Shown here: positions 26,763 through 34,031 of the stretch, one piece after another
How positions within the stretch are numbered: the stretch's first letter is position 1
Layout of the letters: each line of letters starts with the position of its first letter
Assembly (NCBI RefSeq): GCF_000281955.1
Contig: NZ_AKKF01000140.1
Coordinates: forward strand, 46,788-110,787
Reading direction: 5' to 3'
DNA: 64,000 nucleotides
Origin: Caulobacter sp. AP07
Lineage (GTDB): Bacteria > Pseudomonadota > Alphaproteobacteria > Caulobacterales > Caulobacteraceae
Program-made: the position numbers and the translations under genes
The notes under the pieces: model-generated
What the model was told of the DNA's origin: nothing
Database searches by the model: none
Seen by the model: the letters and a program-made list of their open reading frames with translations, nothing else

Positions 26763-26811
26763 TACGAATGGATTTTCTATTTTGCAAGTAGGATGGAAAA
26801 TTTCGTGCAAT
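26763..26811 (-). promoter_or_regulatory. Promoter/operator of the TonB receptor, shared with the phytase gene
   Basis: Minus-strand reading gives TTGCAA (-35), 17 bp and TATTGT (-10). Upstream lie TTCCAT, 8 bp, CAAAATAGAAA. The 49-bp block aligns without gaps to 45681-45729 (37 of 49 identical, including a 13-base perfect run TTCTATTTTGCAA on the plus strand). Both blocks sit upstream of minus-strand genes. Confidence 0.7.
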
Positions 26812-26857
26812 ATCGAATTCAATCATCCATTCCAAAAAGACGCCCCCCCTCGGGCCT

Positions 26858-28219
26858 TTACACGCCAGGGTCGATCCGCCTCTTCCAGGCCAGAGACACG
26901 GCCAGCCCGCCCAGATCGGAGCGACCCAGCGAAATCTCGCCCGCCGAGGCCTCGACGAGATCGCGGACGATCGCCAGGCCCAGGCCATGGCCGGGGCCGG
27001 CTTCGTCCAGGCGTCCGCCGCGCATCAGGGCGGCCTCCGCGCGCCCTTCCTCCATGCCGGGCCCATCGTCGTCGATCGACAGCGTCAGGCCGTCCGGCGT
27101 GGCGACGCCGGACACCCGAACCCGACGTCGCGCGAATCGGGCGGCGTTCTCGATCAGGGCGCCCAGCATCTCGGTCAGCACGTCCTCGGCCACCGGCGCG
27201 CGAAGATCGGCGCCGATCTCGACGTCGAAGATCAGCCTCTCGCCTTCGGCCGTGCGCTCGACCACCGCCACGAGCCGCTCGACCACGGCCAGGGCCTCGG
27301 CCCGGACGTGGACGCTGGTCTCGCGCGCGGCGGCGGCGCGGGCCCGGGCCAGCTCGGTTTCCAGGGCGGCGGCCATGGCCTCGATGGCTCGGTCGAGGCC
27401 GTCGGCGGCGTCGCTCGCCCCCGCCGCCCGGGCCCGCCGGCTCTGGGCCGACAGGGCGGCCAGCGGGGTCTTGAGGCTGTGGGCCAGGTCGCCGGCCCGG
27501 CGGCGGGCGCGGGTCAGGTCCGCCTCGCGCGCCTGGGCGAGGTCGTTGATGGCCCCGATCAGCGGCGCGATCTCGCGCGGATGATCGTCGGCCAGGCGGG
27601 CGGAGGGGCTGCCGCGCAGCCGGGCCAAGTCGGCGCGAATCCGGGTCAGGGGCGACAGGCCCAGCACGACCTGCACGGTGGCCGCAGCCGACAGCACCAC
27701 CCACAGCCCACCCAGGAAGATCGCCAGGTCGCGGCCGAACTCGGCGCGGGCGGCGCGCAAGGCCTTCTCCTCGCTGGCCACCTGAACCAGCACGGCGGGG
27801 CCGGCGTGGTCCGGCCGCACGCGGCGCTCGACCAGCAAGATACGGTCATCGAACGGTCCAGCGGCGATCCGCGCGCGCCAGGTCCCGGCTGGAGCCTCGG
27901 CCGGAGGCTTCAAGGCCTGGTCCCACAAGGAGCGCGAACGAACCGCTCCCGCCACCGTCGACACCTGCCAATACAGACCGCCGGCCGGCGTCTCGAGGCG
28001 CGGATCGGAAGGCGCGCCGGCGACGACCGGCTTGCCGGCCGGATCGACCGACAGCCCCGCCACCAGGTTCAGCGCCACGCGGGTCAGCTCATCGGTCTCG
28101 CGCCGTTCGATATGGCGTTCGAACAGCCAGGTCATGGCCAGCCACGAGACGACCAGGGCGACCAGGATCGCCATGGCTCCGCCGAGAATCAGGCGCAGAC
28201 GGAGCGAGCCGGCCTTCAC
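26858..28219 (-). CDS. Sensor histidine kinase
   Basis: A 453-aa inner-membrane kinase with transmembrane helices at about residues 9-32 and 164-188 flanking a periplasmic sensor of about 130 residues, then HAMP, HisKA and HATPase modules. The phosphoacceptor is His247 in DLAHSLKTPLAAL, the PhoQ-like H-box form. The N box is ENAARFA and the G boxes include DDDGPGM and GHGLGLAIV. It starts with GTG 10 bp after the response regulator stop. Together with a PepSY protein encoded first, this is a PepSY-regulator-kinase operon as seen for PhoPQ/PmrAB-like or metal-responsive systems. The signal is unknown. Confidence 0.9.
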   Translation of the reverse strand: MKAGSLRLRLILGGAMAILVALVVSWLAMTWLFERHIERRETDELTRVALNLVAGLSVDPAGKPVVAGAPSDPRLETPAGGLYWQVSTVAGAVRSRSLWDQALKPPAEAPAGTWRARIAAGPFDDRILLVERRVRPDHAGPAVLVQVASEEKALRAARAEFGRDLAIFLGGLWVVLSAAATVQVVLGLSPLTRIRADLARLRGSPSARLADDHPREIAPLIGAINDLAQAREADLTRARRRAGDLAHSLKTPLAALSAQSRRARAAGASDAADGLDRAIEAMAAALETELARARAAAARETSVHVRAEALAVVERLVAVVERTAEGERLIFDVEIGADLRAPVAEDVLTEMLGALIENAARFARRRVRVSGVATPDGLTLSIDDDGPGMEEGRAEAALMRGGRLDEAGPGHGLGLAIVRDLVEASAGEISLGRSDLGGLAVSLAWKRRIDPGV

Positions 28220-28229
28220 GGGCGAGCTT

Positions 28230-28895
28230 TCATGCGGTCGCGCCGCCCAACTGGTAGCCGAAGCCCCGGCGCGTCTCGATCACCTCGGGCCCGACCTTGC
28301 GCCGTAGCCGCACGACCAGGGCCTCGATGGCGTTGGCGTCGCCAGTGTCGGCCACGCCGTACAGCTGTTCGGCCAGCTCGCCCGCCGACACCGCCCGCCC
28401 CGGATGGTGGGCCAGGCAGTCCAGCAGGCGGAACTCCAGCGGCGACAGTCGCACTGGCGCGCCGTCGAGGGTCGCCGACATCCGCCGGGTGTCCAACGCC
28501 AAGCGGCCGATCTCGATCACCGGCGACACCCGTCCTGCCGCCCGGCGCACCAAGCCGCGCAGTCGGGCCAGCAGCTCGCCCATCTCGAAAGGCTTGGCCA
28601 GATAGTCGTCGGCGCCGGCCTCGATGCCCTCGACCTTTTCGGTCCAGTCGCCGCGCGCCGACAGGATCAACACCGGGAAGGCCCGCCCTTCGGCTCGCCA
28701 GCGGCGCAGCACCGAAAGGCCGTCCAGGCGTGGCAGGCCCAGGTCCAGCACGACGGCGGCGTAGTCCTCGACACTGCCCTTGAACGAGGCGTCCTCGCCG
28801 TCGCGGGCCAAATCCACCACGAAGCCGGAGGCGCTCAGCGCCTTGACCAGGTCGGGCCCGACGACGGGATCGTCCTCGACGACGAGCGCCCGCAT
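28230..28895 (-). CDS. OmpR/PhoB-family response regulator
   Basis: The 221-aa regulator has an N-terminal receiver with acidic pocket EDD (residues 7-9), the phosphoacceptor Asp51 in VLDLGLPRLDGL and the conserved Lys in YLAKPFEMGEL. A C-terminal winged helix follows (about 128-215, with SPLEFRLLDCLAHHPG and LVVRLRRKVG). The open frame starts at a TTG at 28898, but the ATG at 28895 overlaps the PepSY stop as TGATG and is the likelier start. It is encoded between the PepSY protein and the kinase. Direct repeats at 29245-29261 are plausible binding sites. Confidence 0.92.
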   Translation of the reverse strand: MRALVVEDDPVVGPDLVKALSASGFVVDLARDGEDASFKGSVEDYAAVVLDLGLPRLDGLSVLRRWRAEGRAFPVLILSARGDWTEKVEGIEAGADDYLAKPFEMGELLARLRGLVRRAAGRVSPVIEIGRLALDTRRMSATLDGAPVRLSPLEFRLLDCLAHHPGRAVSAGELAEQLYGVADTGDANAIEALVVRLRRKVGPEVIETRRGFGYQLGGATA

Positions 28896-29221
28896 CAATC
28901 GTTCTCGATCTTGAGCACCGCTCCGGTGCGGGCGTCGATGTCGAGCTCGCGAACCCAGCCGTTGCGGCCCAGGATCTTGACCTCATAGACCAGCTTGCCG
29001 TCGTCGTCCTCGAGCTCGACCTTCAGCACGTCGCCCGGGGCGCGCTGCTCGGCGATCGCCAGGATGCGGGTCAACGGCAAGACCTGGCCCCGGGCCAGGG
29101 CGGCGCGCGCGGCTTCGTGGTCCTTGTTCTTGTGATCGCCGGCCCAGGCGCCGGCGGGCGCCACGGCGGTGAGCGACAGGGCCAGGACGGCGGCGAGCAG
29201 GAAGGTGAGGTGCGGTTTCAT
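28895..29221 (-). CDS. PepSY-domain periplasmic protein
   Basis: A 108-aa exported protein with a signal peptide of about 27 residues (ending GAWA) and one PepSY domain, including LTRILAIAEQRAPGDVLKVE and YEVKILGRNGWVRELDIDAR with the usual ending GAVLKIEND. Proteins of this kind often sit with two-component systems and may tune the kinase. It is the first gene of the PepSY-regulator-kinase operon and is divergent from the TonB receptor at 29341. Confidence 0.85.
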   Translation of the reverse strand: MKPHLTFLLAAVLALSLTAVAPAGAWAGDHKNKDHEAARAALARGQVLPLTRILAIAEQRAPGDVLKVELEDDDGKLVYEVKILGRNGWVRELDIDARTGAVLKIEND

Positions 29222-29244
29222 GGGTCCCAGGATTTCACGCCCAT

Positions 29245-29261
29245 CCTGACACCGCCCTGAC
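29245..29261. promoter_or_regulatory. Direct repeats CCTGAC with 11-bp spacing
   Basis: CCTGAC at 29245-29250 and 29256-29261 are 11 bp apart start to start, the spacing used by OmpR/PhoB-type regulators. They lie in the 119-bp divergent region between the PepSY-kinase operon and the TonB receptor. An inverted pair GTCAG-N7-CTGAC follows at 29280-29296. They could mediate autoregulation and control of the receptor. Confidence 0.45.
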
Positions 29262-29340
29262 GAACCGCAACGGCCCGATGTCAGGCGCGCACTGACAAAG
29301 CTTCTCCAGGAGCGCGGACGGCCGCGTGGGGAAGACCGAC

Positions 29341-31359
29341 ATGATCGCCAGACACAAGACCCTTCTCGCCGCCGCCCTGGCCGCGACGAGCGCGACCACG
29401 CCGGCCCTGGCGGCCCAAGATCCGGTCACGCCGTACGCCGCCGCCTATTTCGCCGACGCCCAGCCGTATTCGGCTTTCGACATGTTGAGCCGACTACCCG
29501 GTTTCACCTTCAACGGCGGCGACAGCGACGTGCGGGGCTTTTCCGGCGCCACGGGCAACGTGCTGATCGACGGACAGCGGCCCACCGGCAAGTCCGAGAG
29601 CCTGGAGACCGTCCTGCGGCGCATTCCGGCCCGCGCGGTCGTCCGCATCGAGCTGATCCGCGCCGGCGCGCCGGGCGTCGACATGCAGGGCCGAGGCCTG
29701 ATCGCCAACGTCGTGCGGGCCCGCGAGACGACGACGCGCGGCCGACTGGAGACGTCCAGCGCTTTCCACCCGGGCGCTGTCGCCCCGAAGCTGGCCGGCG
29801 AGCTTTCGCGCCGTCGCGGCGACCGGCTGCTAGAGGCGTCGGCCTCGGCGGAACGGACGGTGGACGACGAGAAGGGCCAAGGTCCCAGGATCTGGACGCG
29901 TCCGGACGGGTCGGTGCAGCGCGACGCGGTCTATCGCGAGGACAAGGGCGCGCGCCTGGCGCAGGCCGCCGTCGGTCACGAGCGCCCAGTCCTGGGCGGC
30001 AAGTTGCGGCTAGACGTCAATCTGCGAGACGAGATAACGCGGGCCAACATCCGGGAGACGGAGCGCCGGCCCGGCCCGTCGATCGAGACGGTGGTGGAAC
30101 GCGAAGACGTCGGCGAGGTCGAAATCGGCGGCCGCTTCGAACGCGCCCTGACCTCGCGCTGGAAGCTGGAGGCCCTGGCCCTGCACCACGCCACCCGCAC
30201 GCGGGCCGGCGATCATGCGCTCGAAGGCGCGGAGACCTCGGCCACGCGCCTGAACGCCGAGGCCGCTGAGACCATCGCCCGCGCCCTGGCGCGCCGGGAA
30301 GCGCCCGGCCTGACCGTCGAGCTCGGCGGCGAGGCGGCGCTCAACGTCCTCGACAGCCGTTCGGCGCTCGAGGAGAACGGGGTGGCGATCGCCCTGCCCT
30401 CGGCTAATGTCCGGGTCGAGGAACGCCGGGGCGAGGTGTTCGCCACCGCCGCCTGGCGCGCCCGGCCAACGCTGACGATCGAAGCCGGCGCGCGTATCGA
30501 GGCCTCCCGCCTGCGCCAGACCGGCGACAGCCAGTTGGAGAAGACCTTCCTCTATCCCAAGCCCCGCCTGCTGGTGACCTGGGCCCGCGACGAGCATCAT
30601 CAACTGCGGCTCGAGTTGGAGCGCCGGGTGGGCCAGCTCGACTTCGAGGATTTCGTCAGTTCGACCTCGCTGACCTCCAACACCGTCACCGCCGGCAATC
30701 CCGATCTCGAACCGGACAAGACCTGGCGGCTGGCCGCGACCTGGGAGCGGCGGTTCGGCAAGGCCGGGGCGATCGTGCTGACTGTCCGGCACGACGAGAT
30801 CGCCGACGCCGTCGACCGCGTGCCGATCGTCGGTCCCGGCTACGCCTTCGACGCGCCAGGCAACATCGGCCACGCCACGCGCGACGAGATCGAACTGAAC
30901 GCCAGCCTGCCGCTTGAGGCGGTGATCCCCGGCGGCCTGCTGCACGCCGACGTCACCGCGCGGCGCAGCTGCGTGATCGATCCGGCCCCCGACGGACGGC
31001 GCGGCCTGTCCGACGCGCCGTCCGTCGGGGGCGCCCTACACTTCACCCAGGACCTGCCGGTCCGGAAGATGCGCTGGGGGGTCGATCTGGTCCTGGCCGA
31101 GGAGAAACGGGAATACCGGTTCGACGAGGTTCGCACCGATCGGGTCGAGGCCCGCTGGTCGGCCTTCGTCGAGAGCCGCCCGGCGCCGGCCTGGAACCTG
31201 CGCCTGGAGGTCGACAACCTGACCCGCGGCAAGGTGGATCGGCGGCGCGAGCAGTATGCGGGCCTGCGCGGCGCGGCGGCGCTGAAGCGGATCGAAACCC
31301 GCAGCCTGGACCATGGCGCGTTCGCGGGCGTGACCCTGCAGCGGTCGTTCGGCGGCTAG
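29341..31359 (+). CDS. TonB-dependent receptor-like outer membrane protein
   Basis: The 672-aa protein begins with a signal peptide (MIARHKTLLAAALAA, cleavage after ALAA). A short plug follows (about residues 40-125) with FDMLSRLPGFTFNGGDSDVRGFSGATGN-like features split over FNGGDSDVRGF and VLIDGQRPTGKSESLETVL. A barrel then runs to a C-terminal aromatic (LQRSFGG end is unusual, with Phe third from last). The plug lacks the long TonB box region of the other receptors. The ATG at 29341 with GGGGA upstream is preferred to the GTG at 29326. It is divergent from the PepSY two-component operon and may be its target. The ligand is unknown; iron or another metal complex is one option. Confidence 0.8.
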   Translation: MIARHKTLLAAALAATSATTPALAAQDPVTPYAAAYFADAQPYSAFDMLSRLPGFTFNGGDSDVRGFSGATGNVLIDGQRPTGKSESLETVLRRIPARAVVRIELIRAGAPGVDMQGRGLIANVVRARETTTRGRLETSSAFHPGAVAPKLAGELSRRRGDRLLEASASAERTVDDEKGQGPRIWTRPDGSVQRDAVYREDKGARLAQAAVGHERPVLGGKLRLDVNLRDEITRANIRETERRPGPSIETVVEREDVGEVEIGGRFERALTSRWKLEALALHHATRTRAGDHALEGAETSATRLNAEAAETIARALARREAPGLTVELGGEAALNVLDSRSALEENGVAIALPSANVRVEERRGEVFATAAWRARPTLTIEAGARIEASRLRQTGDSQLEKTFLYPKPRLLVTWARDEHHQLRLELERRVGQLDFEDFVSSTSLTSNTVTAGNPDLEPDKTWRLAATWERRFGKAGAIVLTVRHDEIADAVDRVPIVGPGYAFDAPGNIGHATRDEIELNASLPLEAVIPGGLLHADVTARRSCVIDPAPDGRRGLSDAPSVGGALHFTQDLPVRKMRWGVDLVLAEEKREYRFDEVRTDRVEARWSAFVESRPAPAWNLRLEVDNLTRGKVDRRREQYAGLRGAAALKRIETRSLDHGAFAGVTLQRSFGG

Positions 31360-31577
31360 GCCGCCTTGCGCGCCGCCCCGCCCATGGCCCGCCAGCACTC
31401 GCGCTTGGCCAAGGCCCGCTCCAGGGTGACGCGCTTGACGGGCAGCCCCTTACGCAGCTTGACCCAGGTGAATTCGCTGATCCCGAACACGTCGAACAGG
31501 TAGCGGTCGGTGATGGCCGGCAGGCTGGCGCGCAGGTCGGCGAACTCTTCGGGCGTGATGGTGACGAGATCGAGCAT
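31356..31577 (-). CDS. Small protein, possible helix-turn-helix
   Basis: A 73-aa product whose centre, FGISEFTWVKLRKGLPVKRV then TLERALAK, reads like the recognition part of a small HTH protein. There is no signal peptide. It overlaps the 3' end of the receptor gene by 4 bp on the opposite strand and has an ATG at 31577. I do not recognise a named family; a conserved caulobacterial hypothetical is the best description. Confidence 0.55.
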   Translation of the reverse strand: MLDLVTITPEEFADLRASLPAITDRYLFDVFGISEFTWVKLRKGLPVKRVTLERALAKRECWRAMGGAARKAA

Positions 31578-31610
31578 GAGGGTTCGCGTCCTTTGGCGCA
31601 GGCTGGATCG

Positions 31611-31635
31611 ACGAGCGGCCGAGACCGGCCCTCGT
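31611..31635. terminator. Hairpin between the small HTH gene and the phosphatase
   Basis: ACGAGCGGCCG and CGGCCCTCGT pair with one bulge around a short loop. It lies 30 bp past the phosphatase stop on the minus strand, so it may end that operon. No T-run follows, so the call is tentative. Confidence 0.35.
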
Positions 31636-31664
31636 TATGGCGATTAGTTACAGATGTAAAAATG

Positions 31665-32468
31665 TCAGGCGGTTTCGACGGGGCGCAGTTCGTGCAGCAG
31701 GGCTTCGCTGAGCTGCGGCGTCACGGCCAGGACCGTGCCGTTCATCAGGTCGAGCGACCGGCCCAGGGTGTCTGTGACCACGCCGCCGGCCTCGCGGACG
31801 ATCACCGCCCCGGCGGCCATGTCCCAGGCGCTGACGCTCTGCTCCCAGTAGGCGTCGAACCGGCCGCAGGCGACATAGGCCATGTCGACGGCTCCCGCGC
31901 CCAGGCGGCGCACGCCCGAGACCTTGTCGGTCAAGCGCCGCATCTCGGTGTGAAACTGGGCCTGGCGCGGCTTGCCCATGAACGGAATGCCGACGCCCAG
32001 CACGGCCTGTTCCAGGCCCTGACGGCTGGAGACCTTGATCGGCTTGTCGTTGAGCCAGGCGCCCTGCCCGACCTCGGCCCGGAACAGCTCGTCGAGCATC
32101 GGCACGTAGGTGACCCCGGCGATCACCTCGCCGTCGCGGGTCAAGGCGATGTTCACCGCCCAGATCGGCAGGCCGATCAGGAAGTTGGCCGTGCCGTCCA
32201 GCGGGTCGCAGATCCAGGTGTGCGAGGCGTCGGCGCCCGGGACGACACCACCCTCCTCGCCGAGGAAGCCGTAGTCGGGATAGGCCTCGGCGAGGATCGC
32301 CTTCACGGTCTGCTCGGCGCGGACGTCGGCGATGGTGAAGGGGTCGGCGGGACCGTTCTTGTGCTTGATCTCCAGCGTGGCGATCTCGGCGAAGTCCTGC
32401 TTCAGGCGGTCGCCGGCGGCCCGGGCCGCGCGGATCATGGTCTGGATCAGGGGGGAAGGTTGGCTCAC
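31665..32468 (-). CDS. Inositol monophosphatase family protein
   Basis: A 267-aa Mg-dependent phosphatase of the IMPase/SuhB fold. The metal site is complete: GEEGG (Glu71/72), WICDPLDGTANF (Asp88, Asp91) and WDMAAGAVIVREAGG (the second Asp-containing motif near residue 213). It should remove phosphate from inositol monophosphates or related sugar phosphates in the cytoplasm. The GTG at 32468 lies 2 bp after the stop of the organophosphate transporter gene, so the two are translationally close and probably functionally paired: import a phosphate ester, then release inositol for the adjacent iol enzymes. HisN- or CysQ-like activities are alternatives, but the neighbours favour inositol. Confidence 0.9.
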   Translation of the reverse strand: MSQPSPLIQTMIRAARAAGDRLKQDFAEIATLEIKHKNGPADPFTIADVRAEQTVKAILAEAYPDYGFLGEEGGVVPGADASHTWICDPLDGTANFLIGLPIWAVNIALTRDGEVIAGVTYVPMLDELFRAEVGQGAWLNDKPIKVSSRQGLEQAVLGVGIPFMGKPRQAQFHTEMRRLTDKVSGVRRLGAGAVDMAYVACGRFDAYWEQSVSAWDMAAGAVIVREAGGVVTDTLGRSLDLMNGTVLAVTPQLSEALLHELRPVETA

Positions 32469-32470
32469 GA

Positions 32471-33817
32471 TCAGTCTCTCAGCTTCGTGCGCCACAGGCT
32501 GGTGGCGAGGGTCAGGGACAGGGCCGAGGCGCCGATCCAGAACAGGATGGCCGGCCCAAAGTCGTAGTGGCGCACGTCGTCGATGACGCGCATGCCCTTG
32601 TCGATCAGGGCGCCGCTGATCTGTTCCTGGATGGCGGCCCCGAGATAGCTGAACACGCCGATCAGGCCCATGGCCGCGCCCGCTACCCGCTTGGGGCAGA
32701 TGTCGGTGGCGAACAGCCCGCCCAGCGAGGTGACCAAGGCGGTCATGCCCAGACCGAACAGGATCATGCCGGCGATCAGCACCGGATAGGTGTTGGGGCC
32801 GTAGAAGATGATCCCCAGCCCCGCCAGCTCCATCAGGCCAAACAGCAGGTTGGCCGGCGGGCGGCGGGCGTTGAACAGCTTGTCGGAGATAAAGCCGTAG
32901 CCGATGGCGCCGAAGATCCCGGCCAGGGTGCTGATCATCAGCATGCCGCCGGCCTGGGCCAGGGAGTAGCCCCGCGCCTCCTGCAGGTAGAGCACGCCCC
33001 AGCTGTTGATGGCGTAGCGGGTCACGTAGATCAGGGCCGACGACAGGGCCAGGGCCCAGACCGCCGGGATCTTCAGGATCTGCAGCTGGGTCTTGAAGGT
33101 GCTGCCGGCCGCCGACTTGGGCTTTTCGGCCTGCCAATGATCGTTGCGCCAGTCGGCGACGGTCGGCAGGCCCAGGGTCCGGGGCCGGTCCTGGATCAGG
33201 AAATAGCTGCCGATCGCCACCAGCACCCCGACGAAGGCCGGGGCCCAAAAGCCGTAGCGCCAGCCGAGGGCGCCCACCACGCCGCCGACCGCCACGAAGG
33301 TCAGGCCTTCGCCGATCGAGTGGGCGGTGCTCCAGATGCCGTAGTAGCGGCCGCGCTCGCGGTTGGAGAACCATTGGGTCATCGACACCACGCCGGCCGG
33401 GGCGCCGAAACTCTGGAACCAGCCGTTCAGGCCCCATAGCGCCGCCGACAACGCGACGGTGGTCGAGAAGCCCATGCCGATATTGGCGATCGCCGAGATC
33501 AGCACGCTGAAGGCGAAGAACCGCTTCATGTTGGCGTGGTCGGCCAGGAAGCCGTTGGTCAGCTTGCCGAAGGCGTAGGTGTAGAACAGGGCCGAGCCGA
33601 TCAGGCCCAGTTCGGTGGGTGAGAACACCCCGGCGTCGATCAGCGGCTTCTTGACCATGCCCAGGGCCAGGCGGCAGGTGTAGGACAGGCCATAGCCCAG
33701 GGTGATGGCCACCATGATCCGGAAGCGATGGCGCTTGTAGAGCGTGTCGATCGCCCCCTGGTCGCCCAACAGCGGCGCGTCGGCCCCGGGCGCGAAGAAC
33801 TTCAGCAAGGCGGTCAT
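32471..33817 (-). CDS. MFS transporter of the organophosphate:phosphate antiporter (GlpT/UhpT) type
   Basis: A 448-aa, 12-helix transporter resembling GlpT, UhpT and UhpC. It shows the family opening YKRHRFRIMVAITLGYGLSY then T-C-R, with an Arg in the first helix. WFSNRERGRYYGIWSTAHS follows helix 4. A second membrane Arg is in YVTRYAINSW. GlpT and UhpT use two such arginines to bind phosphate. It sits between the iol operon and the inositol monophosphatase and has its own promoter with an IolR-like element. Import of inositol phosphates or glycerophospho-compounds in exchange for phosphate is inferred. No inositol ABC transporter is found in the window. Confidence 0.85.
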   Translation of the reverse strand: MTALLKFFAPGADAPLLGDQGAIDTLYKRHRFRIMVAITLGYGLSYTCRLALGMVKKPLIDAGVFSPTELGLIGSALFYTYAFGKLTNGFLADHANMKRFFAFSVLISAIANIGMGFSTTVALSAALWGLNGWFQSFGAPAGVVSMTQWFSNRERGRYYGIWSTAHSIGEGLTFVAVGGVVGALGWRYGFWAPAFVGVLVAIGSYFLIQDRPRTLGLPTVADWRNDHWQAEKPKSAAGSTFKTQLQILKIPAVWALALSSALIYVTRYAINSWGVLYLQEARGYSLAQAGGMLMISTLAGIFGAIGYGFISDKLFNARRPPANLLFGLMELAGLGIIFYGPNTYPVLIAGMILFGLGMTALVTSLGGLFATDICPKRVAGAAMGLIGVFSYLGAAIQEQISGALIDKGMRVIDDVRHYDFGPAILFWIGASALSLTLATSLWRTKLRD

Positions 33818-33885
33818 GCGCGGATCGTCTCCCCTGGTCCCCGGCGGCGCTTCGAGCGGCGCCGTCGTCGACCTCTATTAGAACA

Positions 33886-33913
33886 GGTTATTTCATTTCG
33901 GGTTTGAATGGAA
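33886..33913 (-). promoter_or_regulatory. Candidate IolR site before the organophosphate transporter
   Basis: On the minus strand: TTCCAT, 8 bp, GAAATGAAAT. The iolC site at 41124-41152 reads TTCCAT, 8 bp, CAAAATGAAAT. The two align almost base for base. The site lies about 70 bp before the transporter ATG. Assignment to IolR is inferred. Confidence 0.55.
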
Positions 33914-33948
33914 GATTTTTTCTACTTCGAGAACGATTTGGAACGTCC

Positions 33949-33981
33949 AAAAAAGAAGACCCCGAACCCGGAGGTTCGAGG
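33949..33981 (-). terminator. Rho-independent terminator of the iol operon
   Basis: On the minus strand CCTCGAACC, a 4-base loop and GGTTCGGGG form a stem followed by TCTTCTTTTTT. It lies about 50 bp past the iolA stop and upstream of the transporter promoter. Confidence 0.8.
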
Positions 33982-34031
33982 CCCAGTTCAGCGCACGCAG
34001 GAGCGCTTTCGTCCGGGGGAGGAGCCCGAAG

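Noticed and set aside
31665..33437. A single 590-codon fusion of transporter-region sequence and inositol monophosphatase
   Set aside because: The N-terminal part is an out-of-frame reading of the transporter gene; the phosphatase starts at the GTG at 32468.
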